Shown in pieces: positions 46,426 to 59,998 of a stretch of DNA of 64,000 nt (position 1 is its first letter; each line of letters opens with the position of its first letter). This DNA is from Coffea arabica (Eukaryota; Streptophyta; Magnoliopsida; Gentianales; Rubiaceae). The notes beneath the pieces were generated by a model. That model worked only from the letters and a program-made list of their open reading frames with translations, had not been told where the DNA came from and did no database searches. The stretch is taken from assembly GCF_036785885.1 (NCBI RefSeq), contig NC_092326.1:496001-560000 (forward strand), written 5' to 3'. The position numbers and the translations under genes were made by a program.

Positions 46426-49400
46426 TTTGACGACCCCACTTCTCCCAAGGGCGAACCCAAGGGTATCGGCGGGCCGCCTGCCTAGCTCGCGCCAGGACTC
46501 AAAACTTAAAGTTCGAAAGAGCACTAAATACAATATATACAATCCCAAAAGAGTTATAATTACATTCTCCAAAAGTATCGAGTCAAACCATCAAAACAAA
46601 AACAAACATCCTAACTGTTCAACTATTACAAGCCAATCTAACTATACTAGTATACGAGCCAAAAGTCCCCGCGTCGGCCCCTGCTAAGGAAAACAAAAGG
46701 AATGGGGTAAGCTATATGCTTAGTAAGTAAACAGGGGCGAAAGCATAAATTTCACGTAACAGTTACACAATAAGAGTAAAGCAAAAGCAGAAAAGTAACA
46801 TCACATAATAAGGATACAGGTGGCTCCAAAGCCAACTCATGTGCCATGCGTGATCTCCTGCCGACACTCCGTCGACCGCAAATAATAGTCCGTAGAACTT
46901 CACTTGTACACCCACCGACACCTTATCACCCTCACTGGCCAGTCACCTCACAAACTTGCCCGGGCGAACGAAATCACAAACTTGAGCTTGAGTCACAAGC
47001 TCGGGTCACAAACTTGGTCACTTTCTCGGTGAACCGGATTCACAAAATTGGTTCATAACATGAACCTACAAACTTGGTGACCTCAGACTAAGTTGGACTG
47101 CCTTCGACCAAGCCCTTACCGGCTCGAATAGTCCAACCAGGTCAAGAGTTCGCCCCAAACTCACAAACTTCACAAAATTATTCAAAATCACAAACTTTGC
47201 AAACTTCACAAACTTTATTCGAAAGTCGCCCCGAGCCACAAGCTCAAGGGTTTTGGTTCCAAAAGGTTCATATACATATGCCAAGTACAATTATACATTC
47301 AAATTAGGGTTTAGGTCGAGTGCGATAAAGTATACACTCGCCTAAGTGCCCTTTTCACATATCTCAAACACATAGCAAAGAAAACACACCAAACTGGCCT
47401 GAATACTTACCCAGAAACTGAAATAGCAAAAGTACGAAGTCGGATCGAAATGAACAGCTAGTAGTGGGTCCCACCAGTTCCGCCCAACTCACCACCGTCT
47501 GAAATAGAGGATTGTGTCACATAATATCGCAAACGACTACTATCGTGCCTAAAACAAGCAAAACGGCAAAAACGGCACGCGCGCACGTAAATATGACGAA
47601 CGGAAACGGAGACGGCCGTTAGCGGAAACGGCAGATTTGACACTCGTTTCTAGTTTATTCATAAGTTGAGTTACGAATATCGGATTAACGCGTATGAGAC
47701 GCCATATCGAAGCTTAAAGGATGAACAACAACTGTTATGAAGACATCCAGAACTGAAACTGGAGGCTTTAGTCCCAAATGAATCAAACACAATCACTTAC
47801 GAAATCTAGCCAATGCACAAATGGTCAGTTTTGAGTGCAAACTGTTTTCTATGCTACACACGTTCAAAAGAGCTGAAAATTGGCAGTTAGATAGTTCATT
47901 CCAAATGGAACAACTTTCATGAAGGTCGGCAATCCAAATTCGGAACGGAAATTGGTCATCAGGACCAAAACAGATTTCTGGTCATTTTCACGGGCAGGCC
48001 TTGTTTGCTCGGCTATATCTCAGGTTTTATAAATCCGATTCATGAAATTTCAAGGGCGTTAGAAAGCTCTGATATAGGGCTATAAGTTTGGTGTTTTGGT
48101 CGGAAGCCCAAACAGCTTGTAACTCAGTCAAATGTGAAGCCAAAGTTCCAGCCATAAACTTTCCAAAAACGTACCAGAATCACAAACCGTATTTGACCTC
48201 AATATGCGGTAATGGCACCAAATTCACTACGGTTATCGGATGGGGGTGTAAGACCCACCGTTTCGAAGCTAAGAAACAGGAGTACAACAATGTAGAAGGC
48301 CACTTAGTCCAAATCCTAGCACAACTAGGTCAAATATGCAAAATACAAATCCAGAATTACCAAAACAGGTTTGCAAATCACATAAAACTGTAATCGGTAT
48401 ATCTCAGTCCATACAAGTCCAAATGCCGAAATTCCAAAGGCATAAGTTACCTAAGACATCCAGCTACATTTCATCAGAAGAAACCAACTCTAAAATCCAA
48501 ATCAATTCCAGTTAAAATGGCCAATTACTATCGCAGTTTTCGCATTCTGATCAAAGCAGAACAGCTACAGTAATTTCGTCATATCTCACTCTACACTAAT
48601 CCAAATGACCTGAAATTTTACAGGCACCTCAAACACATCAATACCTACAACGTTCATGTTTTGAGCAAAGTCAAATTCGGCCTCTAACCCTATGATCCAA
48701 AACCGGACAGAATTAGGGATTATCAAACCCTAACTTTTCTCAATTCATTCCAAACCCAAAATTGATTGCAAATTCTTTTCAAACACACCTACTAGAGTCA
48801 TTCCCCCTCATTACCAACCATCATAAACACCCACAACATCATAATCCAATTAAACCAGAAAATTCATCAATAAATTAAAAACTTCACCAATTCATCTCAA
48901 ACCAAGATAAAAACCAGAAATTTCAGCACTTTAATCACTAATAAGCATAACTTAAGCTTCATTAAGTGCAAGAGTATGTTAAATCATCACTTACCTAGTA
49001 TACAAGAGAAGAGGAGTTGTAGACCACCTTAGCTCTTCCAAACAAATCCACAAAACAACTCATAACCACCACTTGAAGATGTTTTATGGAGCAAAATCAA
49101 GGTTGGATGGTTGGTTTGATGATTTGGAACAAGATTGAAGTGTTTCTTCTTTGTACTTGGAGCAAGAGAGAGAGAAAGAAAGAGAGGAGAGAGCCGGCCA
49201 CAAGGTGCAAGAAAATGGTGATTTTTGAGCAATTTTTGGATATTTAATCTTTTGGTCAAAAAAGTCAAGAAAGTGAATAGTAATTCTTAAGTCTTCTCCA
49301 ATGAAATGGTGACACTTGTCACCACCATTAATGCATTCCTATCCTTTCTTTTCTCTCTCACATCAATCATATCTCACTCTCTACTTATCTCTTAACACCC

Positions 49401-49729
49401 GATAAATTTTACACAGTATCCGGAATTTAACCTAATTGGCCGAATTTTTCCGAACTTTTCGCACTAGTGGGTCCCACGTCCGATATACGTTCTTAATTTC
49501 TCAAAATCTAACCAATACTAGAAAAATCATCTAAAATCCATATTTACTCATGAAAATTATCCTGGAGAATTTTCTAATAAAGAAAATGTAGAAAAACGGG
49601 TTTTCAATCTTAACCGGAACTTAGGGTTTAAATCTTAATCCCTACTTAGGGTTTTCGAAATACTCCCAAAACCAAACGTTACCGCCCAAATAATGAATAT
49701 ATCAACGTAGAACGAACTGGGGCCTCACA
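46426..49729 (-). repeat. 3' LTR of nested element (right copy)
   Basis: Counterpart of 9139-12442. It carries the same terminal-base mutation (TTTGACGACC), so that change predates the segmental duplication. Confidence 0.9.
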
Positions 49730-49788
49730 ATCTCCCCCACTTAGGACAATTTCGTCCTCGAAATTTCTATGAACGGAATCTATCAAAT

Positions 49789-50442
49789 CTAAAGTAACCA
49801 GTAGCCTGTACCTTCCACGTTCTTAAAAGAAACGAGGCTCTTCATTCCAGTCCCTTCTCTAGTTGACGATCCAGGGTCGGTCTGGGTTAGTTGCTGAGTT
49901 CCTTTCTTTTCGTGCAATAAACCCGGGCAATTAGCAATTTGGTGCTTGGCGTTCCCACAGCGCAGACATCTCCTCCCCTTTCTCCAACAATTCACTTCAA
50001 TGTGATTGGATTTTCTACAATAACCACAAATTGTCACACCACCCGCTCCACGACCCTTCTTAGCAGATGACCTACCTCGCTTACTCGGTTCTGGCCTTTG
50101 ATTCTCAAGAGATGCGCTCCTTTTCTTTGCATGGAAGGTCTTCACTTGCGGCCTTGATATTTCTGTCCTTTGAGTTTTCTCTGGAACCCCCATAGAAGTA
50201 GTGCTCTGTGCCATTGCTAAGGCCTCCCCGGAAATCCCTTCGTATTTCCTTTTTAGCTCTAAGTTCTTGTGCAAGAGCTCAATTTTCTCTGAATACTCGT
50301 GCTTCCATCGCCCTTCCCAGTATGCGACTAGTTTCTTTTGGACTTCTATTTCGTCTCGAAGAACCGCAATTTCCTTATACATCTCAACCCAATGTGCCAT
50401 CTCACAAAATTGCTGGAACTCAGATGGTAGCCTGTCGGGCAA
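49789..50442 (-). pseudogene. Gag-like zinc-knuckle ORF of nested element (right copy)
   Basis: Identical to the ORF at 12502-13155: 217 codons, coiled-coil-like N-terminal half and two CCHC knuckles, without capsid core or pol. The interior upstream of it (50443-51373) contains short frames, AT-repeats near 50595-50615 and no recognisable enzyme. Confidence 0.7.
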
Positions 50443-51373
50443 AACAATGGGTCATAATCAATTCTTGGACACAAGTGGCATTCTCGGTCCATGTTTTGTT
50501 CAGCTATTGTTTCCTCCCTTTCTTCTCTTAACTCTCGGCCTCGTTTTGTTCCACAGCCATGACCATGTCCGCGACTATGTCCTCCTTCCACATATATACA
50601 CACATATATATATAGTTTTCCCTTCTCTCTCTTTTCTTTCCAAAAAGGTACTTTAATGAATGAATGCAGTAAATTGACTACAATAACAAAATCCAACATA
50701 CCAATTACACAAATAACATATCTCACATAACACGCCATATCAAAAGACGGACAAGCAAGTATACAAATACATATCAAGTTGGACAGATAACCATGTACAC
50801 AAACACATATACTAACGTCAAGTGGTCGTAATATACAGGCGAACCAAAAGAAAAAGGTGAAGTCGTCCCAGTATCAGCCCGTCTGATCTCTCACGTCCCT
50901 TACTATCCAAACTAGATGTCCATTGACCTTTTGTACGCATTCTAGTCAGGCAAAGCCTGTTCATGTTTCCAAAATACAAGTCTCAAGTACCTAGTAGCTT
51001 GCATCGCCTCAATTCTGGAGTATTCGGGCACAAGAATCCGAAATAAGATAGTTCACATCTCGAGCTGGCCAGTCCCAAGAGTAAACCATCTACAAATCGA
51101 ACTTCCTACCCAACATACCTATCTATGGTCCTTAGATATCATGAGAAAGATTGAAGACCTATAACACTTCAGGGTTTATAGCTTATGCTCGAACGAGCAC
51201 TTAATCCTTCATACCTATTCACCACTCAACCCAAGCTCACTCCGCGCGGAGACCATGCGAAGCAGGCTCTAGGTTTTATCCCTCAATTGCTTGACTTTCA
51301 AATCAAATCAAATTCCACAGTTCGGCATCCTAAACTTCAAGCCTAGGATACACTACAGGAATCTGAAGCCTAA

Positions 51374-51385
51374 GCTCTGATACCA
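51374..51385 (-). promoter_or_regulatory. tRNA-iMet primer binding site of nested element (right copy)
   Basis: TGGTATCAGAGC on the minus strand, two bases from the 5' LTR at 51388. Confidence 0.88.
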
Positions 51386-51387
51386 AC

Positions 51388-54300
51388 TGTGACGACCCCA
51401 CTTCTCCCAAGGGCGAACCCAAGGGTATCGGCGGGCCGCCTGCCTAGCTCGCGCCAGGACTCAAAACTTAAAGTTCGAAAGAGCACTAAATACAATATAT
51501 ACAATCCCAAAAGAGTTATAATTACATTCTCCAAAAGTATCGAGTCAAACCACCAAAACAAAAACAAACATCCTAACTGTTCAACTATTACAAGCCAATC
51601 TAACTATACTAGTATACGAGCCAAAAGTCCCCGCGTCGGCCCCTGCTAAGGAAAACAAAAGGAATGGGGTAAGCTATATGCTTAGTAAGTAAACAGGGGC
51701 GAAAGCATAAATTTCACGTAACAGTTACACAATAAGAGTAAAGCAAAAGCAGAAAAGTAACATCACATAATAAGAATACAGGTGGCTCCAAAGCCAACTC
51801 ATGTGCCATGCGTGATCTCCTGCCGACACTCCGTCGACCGCAAATAATAGTCCGTAGAACTTCACTTGTACACCCACCGACACCTTATCACCCTCACTGG
51901 CCAGTCACCTCACAAACTTGCCCGGGCGAACGAAATCACAAACTTGAGCTTGAGTCACAAGCTCGGGTCACAAACTTGGTCACTTTCTCGGTGAACCGGA
52001 TTCACAAAATTGGTTCATAACATGAACCTACAAACTTGGTGACCTCAGACTAAGTTGGACTGCCTTCGACCAAGCCCTTACCGGCTCGAATAGTCCAACC
52101 AGGTCAAGAGTTCGCCCCAAACTCACAAACTTCACAAAATTATTCAAAATCACAAACTTTGCAAACTTCACAAACTTTATTTGAAAGTCGCCCCGAGCCA
52201 CAAGCTCAAGGGTTTTGGTTCCAAAAGGTTCATATACATATGCCAAGTACAATTATACATTCAAATTAGGGTTTAGATCGAGTGCGATAAAGTACACCCT
52301 CGCCTAAGTGCCCTTTTCACATATCTCAAACATATAGCAAAGAAAACACACCAAACTGGCCTGAATACTTACCCAGAAACTGAAATAGCAAAAGTACGAA
52401 GTCGGATCGAAATGAACAGCTAGTAGTGGGTCCCACCAGTTCCGCCCAGCTCACCACCGTCTGAAATAGAGGATTGTGTCACATAATATCGCAAACGACT
52501 ACTATCGTGCCTAAAACAAGCAAAACGGCAAAAACGGCACGCGCGCACGTAAATATGACGAACGGAAACGGAGACGGCCGTTAGCGGAAACGGCAGATTT
52601 GACACTCGTTTCTAGTTTATTCATAAGTTGAGTTACGAATATCGGATTAACGCGTATGAGACGCCATATCAAAGCTTAAAGGATGAACAACAACTGTTAT
52701 GAAGACATCCAGAACTGAAACTGGAGGCTTTAGTCCCAAATGAATCAAACACAATCACTTACGAAATCTAGCCAATGCACAAATGGTCAGTTTTGAGTGC
52801 AAACTGTTTTCTATGCTACACACGTTCAAAAGAGCTGAAAATTGGCAGTTAGATAGTTCATTCCAAATGGAACAACTTTCATGAAGGTCGGCAATCCAAA
52901 TTCGGAACGGAAATTGGTCATCAGGACCAAAACAGATTTCTGGTCATTTTCACGGGCAGGCCTTGTTTGCTCGGCTATATCTCAGGTTTTATAAATCCGA
53001 TTCATGAAATTTCAAGGGCGTTAGAAAGCTCTGATATAGGGCTATAAGTTTGGTGTTTTGGTCGGAAGCCCAAACAGCTTGTAACTCAGTCAAATGTGAA
53101 GCCAAAGTTCCAGCCATAAACTTTCCAAAAACGTACCAGAATCACAAACCGTATTTGACCTCAATATGCGGTAATGGCACCAAATTCACTACGGTTATCG
53201 GATGGGGGTGTAAGACCCACCGTTTCGAAGCTAAGAAACAGGAGTACAACAATGTAGAAGGCCACTTAGTCCAAATCCTAGCACAACTAGGTCAAATATG
53301 CAAAATACAAATCCAGAATTACCAAAACAGGTTTGCAAATCACATAAAACTGTAATCGGTATATCTCAGTCCATACAAGTCCAAATGCCGAAATTCCAAA
53401 GGCATAAGTTACCTAAGACATCCAGCTACATTTCATCAGAAGAAACCAACTCTAAAATCCAAATCAATTCCAGTTAAAATGGCCAATTACTATCGCAGTT
53501 TTCGCATTCTGATCAAAGCAGAACAGCTACAGTAATTTCGTCATATCTCACTCTACACTAATCCAAATGACCTGAAATTTTACAGGCACCTCAAACACAT
53601 CAATACCTACAACGTTCATGTTTTGAGCAAAGTCAAATTCGGCCTCTAACCCTATGATCCAAAACCGGACAGAATTAGGGATTATCAAACCCTAACTTTT
53701 CTCAATTCATTCCAAACCCAAAATTGATTGCAAATTCTTTTCAAACACACCTACTAGAGTCATTCCCCCTCATTACCAACCATCATAAACACCCACAACA
53801 TCATAATCCAATTAAACCAGAAAATTCATCAATAAATTAAAAACTTCACCAATTCATCTCAAACCAAGATAAAAACCAGAAATTTCAGCACTTTAATCAC
53901 TAATAAGCATAACTTAAGCTTCATTAAGTGCAAGAGTATGTTAAATCATCACTTACCTAGTATACAAGAGAAGAGGAGTTGTAGACCACCTTAGCTCTTC
54001 CAAACAAATCCACAAAACAACTCATAACCACCACTTGAAGATGTTTTATGGAGCAAAATCAAGGTTGGATGGTTGGTTTGATGATTTGGAACAAGATTGA
54101 AGTGTTTCTTCTTTGTACTTGGAGCAAGAGAGAGAGAAAGAAAGAGAGGAGAGAGCCGGCCACAAGGTGCAAGAAAATGGTGATTTTTGAGCAATTTTTG
54201 GATATTTAATCTTTTGGTCAAAAAAGTCAAGAAAGTGAATAGTAATTCTTAAGTCTTCTCCAATGAAATGGTGACACTTGTCACCACCATTAATGCATTC

Positions 54301-54691
54301 CTATCCTTTCTTTTCTCTCTCACATCAATCATATCTCACTCTCTACTTATCTCTTAACACCCGATAAATTTTACACAGTATCCGGAATTTAACCTAATTG
54401 GCCGAATTTTTCCGAACTTTTCGCACTAGTGGGTCCCACGTCCGATATACGTTCTTAATTTCTCAAAATCTAACCAATACTAGAAAAATCATCTAAAATC
54501 GATATTTACTCATGAAAATTATCCTGGAGAATTTTCTAATAAAGAAAATGTAGAAAAATGGGTTTTCAATCTTAACCGGAACTTAGGGTTTAAATCTTAA
54601 TCCCTACTTAGGGTTTTCGAAATACTCCCAAAACCAAACGTTACCGCCCAAATAATGAATATATCAACGTAGAACGAACTGGGGTCTCACA
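51388..54691 (-). repeat. 5' LTR of nested element (right copy)
   Basis: Full 3304-bp LTR with intact TG...CA ends (TGTGAGACCCC and GGGGTCGTCACA on the minus strand). Bases 54221-54278 are those missing from the left copy. Confidence 0.9.
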
Positions 54692-56024
54692 AAGGACACA
54701 ACCAACTGCTCCTTCAAGCACGGATAGGTACATGATTAATGGTCGACCCGGATTCGGTGGCACCAAGACTGGTGGATGCAACAAATAATCTTTAATCTTG
54801 TCAAAAGCCTGTTGGCACTCCTCATTCCAATATAACGGTACATTCTTTCTCAATAATTTGAACAATGGCTCGCATGTGGCAGTTAGCTGGGCAATGAACC
54901 TCCCAATAAAATTGATCTTCCCTAAGAAACTTTTCACGTCCTTCTGAGTTTTCGGCACTGGCATATCTCGAATTGCTTTGATTTTTGCTGGATCAAGCTC
55001 TATGCCCTTCTTGCTGACAATGAATCCCAACAGCTTACCTGCGGGTGCTCCAAAGGCGCATTTTGCAGGATTTAGCTTCAAATTGTACTTCCGCAACCTT
55101 TCGAACAACTTCTTCAAATCAACCAAATGGTCTTCTGCCCTCTTAGACTTGATTATGATGTCATCCACGTAAACCTCCATCTCCTGGTGGATCATATCAT
55201 GAAACAAGGTGGTCATGGTCCTCTGATAGGTAGCTCCGGCATTCTTTAAACCGAAAGGCATGACTCGATAGCAAAAGGTGCCCCAAGGGGTGATAAAAGC
55301 AGTCTTTTCTCTATCCTCTTCTGCCATCAAAATCTGGTGGTATCCAGCAAAGCAATCACAAAAATATTCAATCTCATGCCCAGCAGTATTGTCCAGGAGA
55401 ATGTGAATATTCGGCAAAGGAAAATCATCTTTAGGACTGGCTTTATTGAGATCTCTATAATCAACACAAACTCGCACCTCTCCACTCTTTTTTGAAACAG
55501 GGACTGGATTCGAAAACCAAATTGGGTAATGGGAAACAATGATAATGTTGGTTTTGAGTTATTTTTCAATTTGCTCCTTTATTTTGAGGCTCATATCTGG
55601 TTTGAATTTTCGGGGTTTTTGCTTTACGGGGGGAAAAGAAGGGTCTGTGGGTAACCTATGCACTACTACGTCAGTTGAAATGTCAGTCATATCATCATAG
55701 GACCACGCAAATACATCCTGGAACATAGTCAAGAATTCAAGCATCTCCTTTTTCTGCCTCTCATTCAAATGAATACTAATTTGTACCTCCTTAACTTCAT
55801 CCTTAGTGCCAATGTTAACCTTTTCTGTTTCTTCCAGGTTCGGTTTTGGTTTCTCCTCATATTGTTCAAGGTCCTTTGCAAAAGAATCAAATACCTCCTC
55901 ATTATCACTCTCGCTTTGGAGTTCGGATTCACAGACCTCCAAGTCGTGAGTGATATAGAGATTGCCATTATCGTATTCCAGAACTGTGATATCCAAAGGG
56001 TCAAATAGTTTTATTTTTGGCCAT
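54692..56024 (-). pseudogene. Ogre-like reverse transcriptase exon (right copy)
   Basis: The exon starts at the intron acceptor (56024) with an acidic linker of about 150 codons. The RT domain follows, with CDCFAGY (motif A) and YVDD (motif C). It is separated from the RNase H part by the nested element. A TAA at 55559-55561 interrupts the frame just before the RT core. It is an old copy with the active site kept but the frame broken. Confidence 0.9.
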
Positions 56025-56307
56025 CTGAAAGAATTAACGAATGTGGGATAATAAGCAAATAAGCATACAACAAACAAATGGTCAAGCAATACGACAAAAA
56101 TATAAACAAATGAATAAACAAAACAACATGACAAGAACAACTTGTGCATTTTATAAAACCTTTGATTGAAAGCAAATGGAAATGAAAACTTAACAATATT
56201 TACATGCGCAAACGTTAGTCAAAAAGTAAAATTATTTTCATTGGCTATTTACAGATGCAAAAGTATTTTCATGAATTCACATGAATGATAAACCCCTTTC
56301 AGTTTAC
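56025..56307 (-). other. Ogre-type intron between protease and RT (right copy)
   Basis: The donor GTAAAC begins at 56307 and the TTCTTTCAG acceptor ends at 56025, 283 bp in all. The split codon CG|A joins the protease and RT frames exactly. If the intron is retained, translation ends at the TAA at 56304, so splicing would set the gag-protease to pol ratio. That role is known for Ogre and inferred here. Confidence 0.82.
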
Positions 56308-59300
56308 CGAAACTCCTTCCGAATGGGTAGAAACTTGGCTGTCCAATTGGGAATTGATCCTTCAGGGATGTCAGGAAATTCAGCTTCGTCTAGAAAACTA
56401 TCTTCAAATGTTGCCCCAACGAACAATTGGGCCAAACTAGCTTCAATTTCGTCAACTGGGTTAATTTCTGACATGATCACCTCGGCTGGTCGTGGGAAAG
56501 TATAATGCAAGGGTGGAATGTCAAGAGCCCTTTGCCTTCCTTCTTTTTCCGCTTTCTTACGTTCCTTCATTTCTCTGATATCCTTAGCGGTCGGTCGGAA
56601 CCCTAAACCAAACGAATCCTTTTTCTCAACAATCTCCACTGGCTTCAAAATTCCTTGCAAATCTCGTCCCAGCCCTTTGTCAAATTCATAGCCTCCACGG
56701 ATCATTTCTTTAGCCATCATGACACTGGCCTTTGACAGAGCTTGCTCCTCTTTTGTTATCCAACTTACGGAAACAATATCAGCCGTGCTATGAGGGGTCA
56801 CGGTGGCATTTCGGCTACTCTCTTCTTTGGACTCAGAATCGGTAATTACAAGGCAATTCTCCTCGGCAAAGATAGTTATCAGCTTGTCATTTACTATGAA
56901 TTTCAGCAATTGATGTAATGAAAAAGACACAGCCCCAGACTTATGAATCCACGGCCTTCCAAGCAGAACATTGTAAACACTAGGAAAGTGTATGACTTGG
57001 CAGGTTATTTGAAACTGGGCGGGCCCTATCTCGACGACTAAATCCACTTCCCCTATTGGCTCTCTTTGCGCTCCATCAAACCCTCGAACTATGGTCCCTG
57101 AAATCCTCAGCTTTATGTCTTGCAACCCTAGCTTTTCCAAGGTACTCCAAGGACAGATATTAAGCGCAGATCCATTGTCAATCAACACCTTCGGCAGCAT
57201 TTTCCCATTGCACCTCACAACTATGTATAGGGCCTTGTTATGTCCAATGCCTTCCACCGGCAATTCATCGTCAGAAAAAGTAATTTGTTTGGTAAATAAC
57301 ACACTTCCAACCATGTGTGAGAAATTATCAACTGAAATATCCTTAGGGATTTGAGCTTTAGTCAATACTTCGATCAGCGTGTCCCTATGCATATCTGATG
57401 AAAAGAGCAGGTCCAACATGGATATCTGAGCAGGTGACTTGTTTAGCTTCTCGACTACATTGTATTCGCTTCTCTGGAGCCTTTTAAGAAAATCCAAGGC
57501 TTCTTTCTCGGTGATTGTTGGTTTAGCAGGCGGCTCGGAGTTATTTGCTTGAACCGGAATGGTAGTTTCAAACGGACTGGCAGTCCTCCCCGATCTAGTA
57601 ACCACTGACACTTCCTTCTTTGCAATTGACCTCTCCCCAATCTGTATGGCAGGTTCATCGTAATTCCATGGCACTTGCTGCAGACTTAAAACAGGTTCTT
57701 GATTCGGGAATTCGATGACTACTGGCTCTAAAGTCTCACTTTCGGTTGGCGTGAGATCCAAGATAAAAGGCTTTTTATCCTCTTCGAATGAGAGCTCTAT
57801 GACAAATGGCTGGTCTGTGATCCCAAACACTTCAGCTTCCCTTGCCAATTTTTCGACTTGTTCCACGTACTCCGCATCATCCAGAATGACCCCAATGGTA
57901 TTAGCATGTTCCGGCAAGGGGTTCCTATTTACATTCGACCCTTGTGTCTCCCTTTTTCTGATTACAATCTCTCCGGCTTCAACCATGTCTTGAATTCTAT
58001 GCTTAAGGGTCTTGCAATCAATAGTTGAATGTCCGGGGGCCCCTGAATGATAGGCACAGACAGCTTGCGGGTTATACCAGGCGGGCATGCCATATGGATA
58101 GGTAGGAGGGGGTACCGTACCAATTTTCCCGGCGGCCTTCAACTGGTCATACAGTTGATCCAGAGGCCTGCCTAAATTGGTAAATGTACGGCTAGGGGGT
58201 CGGTTGTAAGGTTCAGGAGGTTGAGGATGGTTGTAAATAGGTTTATTTGGTGGAGGAAATCTTGGGTTATATGGAGGGCGAGGTCGGTTTTGGGGTGGAA
58301 TTGGTTGAGAAATTTGAAAAGGAGATGAAGGTGGGTTAGGCTAGCTTGGGCGAGTTTGAGGGTGGTAGATGTTAGCAGTATATACAGGGTGCGGGTCTGA
58401 GTAGTAAGGGTAATGTGGTTGGTGGGTTGGATTGTGTTGGTATCGGGGTCGGGGTGAAGGGTTTTGGTTCCAAATAATGGTTGCATCCCCCTCTTTCTTT
58501 TTGAACGGCGGCTTCTTCCCACTACTTCCTTGCCCTTGCAAAGCTTCCAATTGCGATTTCAGGGCAGATACGTTGACAATTTTCCCGGCTCTCACAAAGT
58601 CATCAAACTCCTCGAGTTTATTTACAATTGCAGCAAACGAACACCCGGTCATACGGAAAATTTCTTCGAAATATGGAGGATCATTCGCCTTTATGAATGT
58701 GCGAATAATTTCATCCTCAGTCATCGGTGGCTCCACTTTCGCAGCTATCTTTCTCCATCTTTTGGCATATACCTTATGATCTTCAGATGGTCGCTTCTTC
58801 GTTCCTTCCAAAGTAGTCCGGGTCGGTGCCAGCTCGCAATTATACTCGTATTGTCTAATGAAAGCGTTGGACAGATCGAGCCAAGTTTTCACCTCTTCTA
58901 GCTTTAGGTTTGAGTACCAATCGAGAGCATCCCCTTCTAGACTCTCTGCAAATAACCTCAATGGCAAGTTCTCATCATCCACCGGTTTACCCAACTTGTT
59001 GGCAAACAAACGCAGGTGTGTTTTAGGGTTGCCTGTCCCATCATATTTGTTGAACTTAGGGGTCTTGAACCCCACTGGCAGTTGTACGTTCGGAAACAGG
59101 CATAAATCATCGTAGTCTAACACCCCTTATTTGCTTAAACCTTGGCTTTTCCGGATGAATTCATCGAAACGATCTAAGCGTTTAAGTAACTTCATATCAA
59201 CTGGGGTAGACGACTCTCCCATTTCTGGCTTGTTTTGAAAAGTGTGCTCCGGCACAACGGGCTCTGCGGTAGTCTGGTGAAAAGTTTGTGGATTCGGATA

Positions 59301-59666
59301 CATGTTTGGGTCGATTTGAGGCTGAAATCCTTGCCCATAAGGGGGATAGAACGGAGGATTTTGAGTATAAGCATATTGCGGGTTGACAGCTCCCTCAAAC
59401 GTGGTTTGCATTGAAGGAATAACAAATGGTAACGTGGTTTGAAAGGGAGGAATAACGAATGGTTTGGATTGTGGTTGTGTGGCGGGCACAGGCTCAGGTT
59501 GTACTCCGCTACTAATGAGCTCGTCGATTAACTTCTTTTGAGCGGCCATTTCTGATGCTATTTCCTCAAACTTGGTGAGTAATTCAGTCAACTGAACCCC
59601 AGGACTTGCGGCTTCCCATTGGGTAGTTGCAACGGCCTTATCGGACGATTCTGTCTGAGTACTCAT
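56304..59666 (-). pseudogene. Ogre-like gag-protease polyprotein with G-patch
   Basis: One continuous minus-strand frame of about 1120 codons is broken only by TAA at 59127-59129 and TAG at 58341-58343. Counting through the stops, there is a Pro/Gln-rich N-terminus (about 60-165), the gag core (about 190-330), a Pro-rich linker, and a zinc-knuckle CAYHSGAPGHSTIDC near 537. The aspartic protease follows, with active site IDNGSA near 830, then a G-patch (GYEFDKGLGRDLQG) near 990-1025. The protease active site is intact. A G-patch downstream of the protease is known in several retroelements and is thought to bind nucleic acid. Confidence 0.9.
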
Positions 59667-59998
59667 GTCTACACGATTCCTTTGGGCCTTACTTCGGGAT
59701 CGCGTAATAATGGGGCTTTTTCGAAAAGCTATTTTGAAATTTTACCTGAGAATGCAAAAGACTTCTTTAGATACACCAATTGTTATTAGATTTCTGCAAT
59801 TTATTCAAAAAAGAAAAAGAAAAAGGCATGAGTTAGTAATTATTCGAAAAATTCGGATGCATGTCCTATGGGGGGACCCTTTTTGTGCCAAGGGTAGGCC
59901 TAGCATGATGCGAACCTTTGGGGTAAAATCTCATTTTCAAACCTGTAAGTGAATTTAGAACTTTGAAATGGAAAGCGTCTCATAAATTGTGGAAAAGT
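59667..59998 (-). other. Spacer between ORF1 and gag
   Basis: About 330 bp without a convincing frame on either strand separates the end of ORF1 from the gag start. Confidence 0.6.

Larger units (their letters stand above)
46426..54691 (-). mobile_element. Nested non-autonomous LTR retrotransposon (right copy, undeleted)
   Basis: 8266 bp in total: LTRs 46426-49729 and 51388-54691 (3304 bp each) and interior 49730-51387. This is the version before the 58-bp deletion. It sits inside the RT/RNase H coding sequence of the Ogre-like element in the same orientation. LTR-to-LTR differences are about a dozen bases by eye, so insertion was recent relative to the Ogre element. Confidence 0.9.
37288..56965. 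repeat. Right copy of the large direct segmental duplication
   Basis: It is the counterpart of 1-19620 and is 58 bp longer over the same span. On the left, the Tat antisense ORF continues unbroken into 37287 and beyond. On the right, the Ogre protease frame continues unbroken past 56965. This copy is therefore the parental arrangement at both edges, and the left copy holds the novel junction. Confidence 0.95.
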
